In this document: in pieces, positions 58,372 to 64,000 of the stretch
Layout of the letters: each line of letters begins with the position of its first letter
How positions within the stretch are numbered: the first letter of the stretch is position 1
Source of the DNA: Oidiodendron maius Zn
Taxonomy: Eukaryota; Ascomycota; Leotiomycetes; Myxotrichaceae
Direction of reading: 5' to 3'
Length of the DNA: 64,000 nt
Assembly (NCBI GenBank): GCA_000827325.1
Contig: KN832873.1
Location: forward strand, 2,556,245-2,620,244
Translations under genes and position numbers: made by a program
The notes under the pieces: generated by a model
Told to the model about the DNA's origin: nothing
The model's database searches: none
What the model saw: the letters and a program-made list of their open reading frames with translations, nothing else

Positions 58372-59787
58372 GGGGGTGTTCGTCTTAGGGATGACGGATT
58401 CACATTGGGGGAGGTCCGGCACGGGGGCGGAGCTGGGGCCAGTGGGATGGCGGTCGGACAGGACGAGCGGCAGATGGAAGAGGGCAAAGGAGCGACTTTT
58501 GAAGGGGAACGATATCAGAAGAAGAGAGAAGAGCTGGCTTCCTTGGAGAGATTGGGGCAGCCGACGTACGTGGGGTCCTGACAGCAATTCACGTGTTTTC
58601 GAACGGCCTACAGTTCCAGCTTTCGGAACTTAGATCGGGTCGGAGATTAGTTTATCCGTCACGAGAGGGCGTCCGATGGAAGAACTATTTGCGACTATAG
58701 AGATGGCGGAGGAAGTGGAGGAGACATAGCTTGGAGAACATATTTAATTCACTAGCTGCCTCAAGTGAAGCATATTCCTAAGATTGGTCCTAGCAGCATC
58801 CGTCTAGTAGGCAGCCGAAAGGAAACTATAGCGATAGTTAGAGCGGTAGGCTCGAAGCACGGTCGTGGTGGTTTCTGGATTGGAAGACTGAGGGAGTTTT
58901 AAGATATGAGTAACTTTCTCTTGACAGATCTCTTCTACACCTACCTTGGCTTGCCTACAGTATATTGGACACGCTAGATACATACCTACCTGGCATATAT
59001 ACTACCCTTTATCTCCTTCACACGTGCTCCGTGCCTTTCCTTCGTATCTCTTGAATGGCCATGATCACGCGTGCGCAGACCCCGGACTCTCCTCTTCTCC
59101 CCAGGCTGTCACGAACCCAGGCAGCCCTCTGTTCTAACGTCGTCGCCCTCGATCCCATCGACGGAGGTGTTCGGTTTGGTCTCCTGCTTGCGTCACATTG
59201 ACCCAAGCAGAACGGTCGAGGGTCCCTCCCAGCCTCACACCTCCCAGCCGAGTCGTCTGATACTACAGCAACCATCCCTTGCACCCTCCACACAACGTCC
59301 CGTACCTTTCTAATCTTTTCATGTGCGCGCATCACCTTTCTCTGCCTCGTCGCTTGCTGCATTTCTGGTGATCCGGTCCAGTCGCTCAGTCGCTCCTGCA
59401 CTGGGGGATCGCTGCAGTTGACGTTGCAGCCCCCGGCGAGCTGTCCAGTCGACAGCGCAGCTACGATTTATCTCGGAACGCCCAGGTGGGTCCCCCAGCT
59501 CCAAAAACAGACCTCAACCTCAACTTCCCTCTAGACCGGACCATTCTCGAAATCCAGCAAACATCTCCAAATACCATTCTCACCTGTCACACCATCCTCT
59601 CGTGCATGCCATTCGCCCCTCGCCTTCCTTCGCCCTTTCGCTGGACACACTCCGTCTTTTAGCGTCTTACGACCGCTCTTGCCGTGCGACCTTGGCTTAG
59701 GCTGTCTTGTTCCCTTGAATATCCTCGAGCGCCAGCAGAGTCGCATCCACACTTGGCGCACCGTCCTGCGGGACCCCCGATTTGGAG
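58372..59787. promoter_or_regulatory. Divergent region between SNF4 (-) and VAC8 (+)
   Basis: 1.4 kb. The half next to VAC8 (59.0-59.7 kb) is pyrimidine-rich, as in the leaders of constitutive fungal genes. No supported gene is present; open frames on the minus strand mirror the CT-richness. Confidence 0.45.
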
Positions 59788-61866
59788 ATGGGCGTCTGTA
59801 ACTCTTCGTGCTGTGGAGGTAGGCGTTCCTGTCTAATGACCGCCATAAGAGGATCTAACTAGCTTCTCCAGACAATTCCCGCGATGGGTTGTATGAACCC
59901 GTCTTGGCCGAGAGTGAGAGAGAGGCCGTAGCAGACCTTCTACAGTACCTCGAGAACGTACGAGCAGCTTCCCTGGCTCTACATACGCAGTCATCTGCTG
60001 ACGATTAGACAGCGAGGTGAAACCGATTTCTTTTCCGGCGAACCGTTACGAGCTTTAAGCACCCTTGTTTTCTCCGATAACGTCGACCTCCAACGTAGTG
60101 CGAGCTTGACATTCGCCGAAATCACAGAGCGAGGTATGTCTCTATACTTTTAAACGTGCCTGCCATATTTCCTATTAGACTTGCTGCCTTGCTGGAGCAC
60201 TCTCCAGTCTCTTACAATGGCGTAAAATTGCAAAATTCTATGGATTGGGACACTGATAGCTTCAAAGATGTTCGCGAAGTCGACCGGAATACCCTCGAAC
60301 CCATTCTCTTCCTCCTACAGAGCCCAGACATCGAAGTACAACGAGCAGCCAGTGCCGCTTTGGGGAATCTCGCAGTCAATGGTATGTAAAATGGAACAAG
60401 GTAACGACTGTTCAATAAAGCAACTGACTTGCTGCAGCGGAGAACAAGGTACTTATTGTGCAGCTTGGAGGTCTCACACCCCTTATTCGCCAGATGATGT
60501 CGCCGAACGTTGAAGTCCAGTGCAATGCGGTTGGCTGCATTACGAACCTAGCCACGCATGAAGATAACAAAGCCAAAATTGCTAGATCTGGGGCACTGGG
60601 TCCCTTAACTCGACTCGCAAAGTCAAAGGATATGCGAGTGCAAAGAAACGCTACAGGAGCTCTTCTGAACATGACCCACTCTGGTATGCTTTCAGAGTTA
60701 CTACCACACCAACACAGAACTGATGGTGAATAGATGAGAACCGCCAGCAGCTGGTGAACGCAGGCGCCATTCCCGTCCTGGTACAGCTCCTCTCATCCTC
60801 GGATGTCGATGTACAATATTACTGTACAACGGCCTTAAGCAATATTGCTGTGGATGCCAGCAATCGCAAGAAGCTGGCTCAAAATGAAAACCGGCTCATC
60901 CAATCCTTGGTGAATCTTATGGACTCATCATCTCCAAAGGTTCAATGCCAAGCTGCATTGGCCTTGCGAAACCTCGCTTCGGACGAGAAGTATCAGCTGG
61001 AAATAGTCCGCGCGAAAGGCCTGGCCCCGCTATTACGGCTCTTGCAATCTTCTTACCTACCACTTATCCTCTCCTCAGTTGCGTGCATTCGCAATATCTC
61101 AATCCACCCCTTGAACGAATCCCCTATAATCGATGCGGGTTTCTTAAAGCCACTGGTCGATCTATTGGGGTCAACAGACAATGAAGAGATCCAATGTCAT
61201 GCTATCTCCACACTTCGGAACCTGGCTGCAAGCTCTGACCGTAACAAAGCTCTTGTTTTAGAAGCAGGCGCTGTCCAGAAATGCAAGCAACTGGTACTTG
61301 ACGTTCCCTTGAGCGTTCAATCTGAGATGACAGCTGCCATCGCCGTACTTGCTTTGAGCGATGATCTAAAAACTCACCTCCTCAATCTAGGTGTATTTGA
61401 CGTCCTGATACCGCTTACGGACTCCCCAAGTATCGAAGTCCAGGGTAACAGTGCTGCAGCCCTGGGTAATCTCTCGTCGAAAGGTACCTTCCCATTTATT
61501 TAGCTCGAATCCATGCATACTAACTTCCGCTTAGTTGGTGATTATTCCATCTTCATACGTAACTGGACAGAGCCTAATGGAGGAATTCGTGGCTACTTGG
61601 ACCGCTTCCTCGCAAGCGGAGATGCCACCTTCCAACACATCGCCATCTGGACGCTCCTTCAGCTCCTGGAATCCGAGGACAAGAAGCTCATAAACTTAAT
61701 TGGGAAGTCTGAAGAGATAGTGCAGATGATTAAGACCATTGCAGACAAACAAGTCGAGTCCGATGACGAAGGCGAAGAAGACGGAGAGGGCGAGGTGATC
61801 CAGCTTGCTCAACGATCCCTTCAACTACTTGGACAGGTTGTCAAGCCTCCACATATTGAAGGCTAA
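59788..61866 (+). CDS. VAC8: Vacuolar armadillo-repeat protein Vac8
   Basis: Seven exons: 59788-59818, 59872-59957, 60013-60133, 60268-60381, 60438-60683, 60734-61483 and 61535-61866, 1680 nt, 559 residues. The start [16 protein letters not shown] has Gly2 for N-myristoylation and Cys4, Cys8 and Cys9 for palmitoylation, the anchor that puts Vac8 on the vacuole. From about residue 75 on there are tandem armadillo repeats (for example [105 protein letters not shown]). The end is acidic ([14 protein letters not shown]). It acts in vacuole fusion and inheritance, nucleus-vacuole contact and autophagy. All exon joins restore the family sequence; the frequent phase-1 introns often fall between repeats. 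Confidence 0.97.
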
Positions 61867-62555
61867 CTGGAGAAACCGATTTAGAGTTTCTCTTTGTTTT
61901 TGCATCTGGCAGTGGAACTGTGGGGTGTTCGGCGCACGAATCAAGGGCATCATCTTAGTAGCGAGCATTTGCGGGCAATCGGGAACACCCGCCGCACTCT
62001 TCAAATAGTTTACCGCGGTGACATGGCGGTCAACCATCGACTCACAGTCTTCCCTTCGGAACTTTTCCTTGAACCTGCTTCACTTCAGACGGGACTTTTC
62101 AGCTTTTACTCCATGTAATTAGATAGGACCTTTATGATATCCAAACCGTTCTGTTCTGGTTGATGACTGCCTTTGCTTTGGAGGAGTATCAGATGAATTT
62201 CTACTGTAGTACGTTCTGTATCGGCGTATAGACAACTGAGAGCGAGCTGCTTATATTTCTTCTGGAGTGAATGGAGCATGGGGTATGAGGCAAAACGCCT
62301 TTTTGTTGCACGTCGCATTCCACCTTGTTTCACCTTTGGCTTAATTTTGATGGATTAGCTCTAGATGCTTGAATCATTCCTGTTGTTACACTGTGCCTGG
62401 TTCTCTATATCTACCTCCTCTCGTGGTATGTTCTTATGCCCTGGATCTAGCCGTCATTCTATTTTGAGCATGGTGCATTACGAATGGACACGCTGGAGTG
62501 AAACCGGCAGACCACATAATACAACTCTAGTCAGATCTACTCAGATCTGCCGTAT
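61867..62555. other. Shared 3' region of convergent genes
   Basis: 689 bp between the stops of VAC8 and IMP1. Nothing coding is supported. Confidence 0.4.
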
Positions 62556-63142
62556 TTAAGTCTCCACCGCTTTCAAATCACCCTCAAGCCATCTCCTCTC
62601 TCGCCAAGGAAACACAACGGCTAACACCTTGCCCCTGACTAAACCCAACGGCAGAGGACCGAAATGTCTCGAGTCCCGTGAATACGGGATATTGTCACCA
62701 ATAACCCAGCAATGACCCTCTGGCACCTATTATATATTAACTCTCTCCAAATTCGGACGACTAGAATTCAAAAATTCACCTGAATCATAGCACTACTTGG
62801 ACTCCCAGGGGTGTCCCTCAAGACATAATCACCCGGCATCCCGAGCACCCTCTTAATAACGGTCTCCCCAGGCTCATATACCGAATTAAACCCAATAATA
62901 TCTCCAACTTGGATGCCTCTGCCCCGACGGTACTGTTTGGAGATGAGCACATGGTCGCCCATCACCTCTATCGTAGGTAACATGGATGCCCCCAGCGTAG
63001 GCTCAATGCTATATCCGAATTTCCAGAAGACATGCAGGGCTAGCAAGCTCTGTGCCGCTGCGGTGGCAAGGCGGAGTGGATGGCCAGCATATCGAGTGCG
63101 TAACCACCGAGACGCACGAGTCATACGGGCAAAGAGTGGCAT
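62556..63142 (-). CDS. IMP1: Mitochondrial inner membrane protease subunit 1
   Basis: Two exons on the minus strand, 63142-62780 and 62726-62556, intron 62727-62779; 177 residues. An Arg-rich N-terminus (MPLFARMTRASRWLRTRYAG) precedes a hydrophobic anchor (about 25-44). The S26 signal-peptidase catalytic pair is Ser53 (EPTLGASMLPT) and Lys97 (ETVIKRVLGMPGD). Box E reads GHCWVIGDNIPYSRDSRHFG in the second exon. It faces the intermembrane space and, with Imp2, removes sorting signals from proteins such as cytochrome b2 and Cox2. Distinction from Imp2 rests on the DSRHFGPLPLGLVRG end and on length. Confidence 0.92.
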
Positions 63143-63315
63143 GGCATTGCTGAGATATTAAAAGTGATCTGGGGAAGTTGAAAAAGCGAGGTCACGAGAG
63201 ATATGTATGCCTTAATTTAAAGGTATAACATAGCTGCAGGACCGTCTGCTGTTTCGTTTTATCGTGCTGTTTCCGAGTACTTCCTGTCATTAGCAACGTC
63301 ACAGAAGGAGCCAAC
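63143..63315. promoter_or_regulatory. Bidirectional promoter, IMP1 (-) / IF3 (+)
   Basis: 173 bp between the start codons of two mitochondrial protein genes; both promoters must fit here. Confidence 0.5.
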
Positions 63316-64000
63316 ATGACAATGCGGAGCTCTAGGTGCATATTCAACACGGCTATGGCTCTTTACCGAGTCTTCATTGCTCCAATTGAGCAATCAAACC
63401 GAATTCTTTCCCGACGCATACCTCCTCCAAGATCTAGACTCTCTCCCATCCTACCCCAGAGAAGATGCTACGTAGCACTCACAGCCCCAGAGCGGCGCCT
63501 CCCACACGACGACCTCATAAAATCCTGGTCCGTCATCATCGTTAATGAAGATGGCACCCTTGGTGAGCCGCGCTCGACATACGATGTCCTGCAGTCCATC
63601 AACCGCAGCGTCGAATCTCTCATACAGGTCTCACCCAGCGAAGAAGGCGCGATCCCAATATGCAAGATCATGAACAAAAAAGCGATGCGTGATGCCGAAA
63701 GGGCCAAAGCCAAGGCAGCTTCTCGCGGCGGTGCGGTGGGGACCAAGACACTAGAGTTGAACTGGGCGATTGACAGGGGCGATCTAGGGCATCGTTTGGA
63801 GAAGATGAAGAAATTCCTGGACAAGGGGCTGAAGGTTGAGATTTCGCTGGCAAGCAAGAGGAGGGGGAAGCAGGCTACAGAGGAGGAAGCGAAAGTTTTG
63901 CTGAAGAAGATCAGGGAGGTCGTGAAGGGGGTCAATGGGGCGAAGGAAGTCAAGCCCATGGAGGGACATTTGTTGAAAACAGCCACGCTATATATTGGGA
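63316..64000 (+). CDS. Mitochondrial translation initiation factor IF3 (partial, 3' end beyond window)
   Basis: An open frame from ATG 63316 to the last base, at least 228 residues with no stop and no splice site needed. The first 60 residues are Arg/Ser-rich without clusters of acids (MTMRSSRCIFNTAMALYRVF ... ILPQRRCYVA), a mitochondrial presequence. The body matches IF3: VIIVNEDGTLGEPRSTYDVL and AIPICKIMNKKAMRDAERAK in the N-domain. KTLELNWAIDRGDLGHRLEK and MKKFLDKGLKVEISLASKRR follow in the C-domain. It would bind the mitochondrial small ribosomal subunit and promote initiation. In fungi the family is divergent (yeast Aim23). An in-frame second ATG at 63322 is possible. Confidence 0.85.
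   Translation, partial: MTMRSSRCIFNTAMALYRVFIAPIEQSNRILSRRIPPPRSRLSPILPQRRCYVALTAPERRLPHDDLIKSWSVIIVNEDGTLGEPRSTYDVLQSINRSVESLIQVSPSEEGAIPICKIMNKKAMRDAERAKAKAASRGGAVGTKTLELNWAIDRGDLGHRLEKMKKFLDKGLKVEISLASKRRGKQATEEEAKVLLKKIREVVKGVNGAKEVKPMEGHLLKTATLYIG

Noticed and set aside
1-64000. tRNA or rRNA genes
   Set aside because: I looked for the T-loop word GGTTCGAA/GGTTCRANYCC and for A-box-like starts. The few hits lie inside coding exons or lack a matching stem.
1-64000. Transposon or virus-derived sequences, CRISPR arrays
   Set aside because: No reverse transcriptase, integrase or transposase motifs, no long terminal repeats, and no regularly spaced repeats were seen on either strand.

Overview
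This window is nuclear DNA of a filamentous ascomycete (Pezizomycotina). The evidence is short spliceosomal introns (mostly 47-60 nt, GT...AG, with CTAAC/CTGAC-like branch sites), genes on both strands with separate promoters, and fungus-specific genes such as CHS7, VAC8, an Ams2/Spt21-type GATA factor and an aromatic-acid-exporter/Brefeldin-A-sensitivity membrane protein. Protein character (for example VAC8) suggests Eurotiomycetes or Leotiomycetes, but I cannot fix the class without a search. No rRNA, tRNA, intact transposon or CRISPR array was recognised.

Layout. 0-4 kb: a choline-oxidase-type GMC flavoenzyme (+) converges on CHS7 (-). 4-10 kb: a very long stretch without a credible gene, ending in the pyrimidine-rich leader of a Pho85-type cyclin (10.2-12.2 kb). 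14-17 kb: a small C2H2-finger protein of unknown role and a DUF676-like serine hydrolase. 17-23.4 kb: two minus-strand genes, an eight-exon FUSC/ArAE-type membrane protein and a fusion of an alpha/beta hydrolase with a capping-enzyme-like cysteine phosphatase. 24.4-33 kb: a dihydroxy-acid dehydratase paralogue with an 8-nt exon, NDUFAF3, an intronless deaminase-fold protein, Sm D2, and 3-hydroxyisobutyryl-CoA hydrolase. 35-40 kb: the Ams2/Spt21-like factor and RPA3. 43-51 kb: an ATF/CREB bZIP, the head-to-head mitoribosomal genes uL4m and mL38, dihydroxyacetone kinase, and exosome subunit CSL4. 51.5-64 kb: a possible 49-residue microprotein gene, a RhoGAP, SNF4, VAC8, the IMP1 protease, and a mitochondrial IF3 that runs off the end.

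How the genes relate. This is mostly a housekeeping segment. At least six genes serve mitochondria (NDUFAF3, HIBCH/EHD3, uL4m, mL38, IMP1, IF3), and two pairs of them share short bidirectional promoters (127 and 173 bp between start codons). Nutrient and cell-cycle signalling is represented by SNF4, the Pho85-type cyclin, the bZIP and the Ams2-like factor. RNA metabolism is represented by Sm D2, CSL4 and possibly the capping-type phosphatase domain.

Least explained items: the hydrolase/phosphatase fusion, the deaminase-fold protein, the GATA finger split by about 70 residues, the putative microprotein gene, and the 6.4-kb empty stretch. I found no clear undescribed multi-gene system. Exon boundaries come from reading splice sites and frame by eye, and all function calls are from recognised motifs, not database searches.
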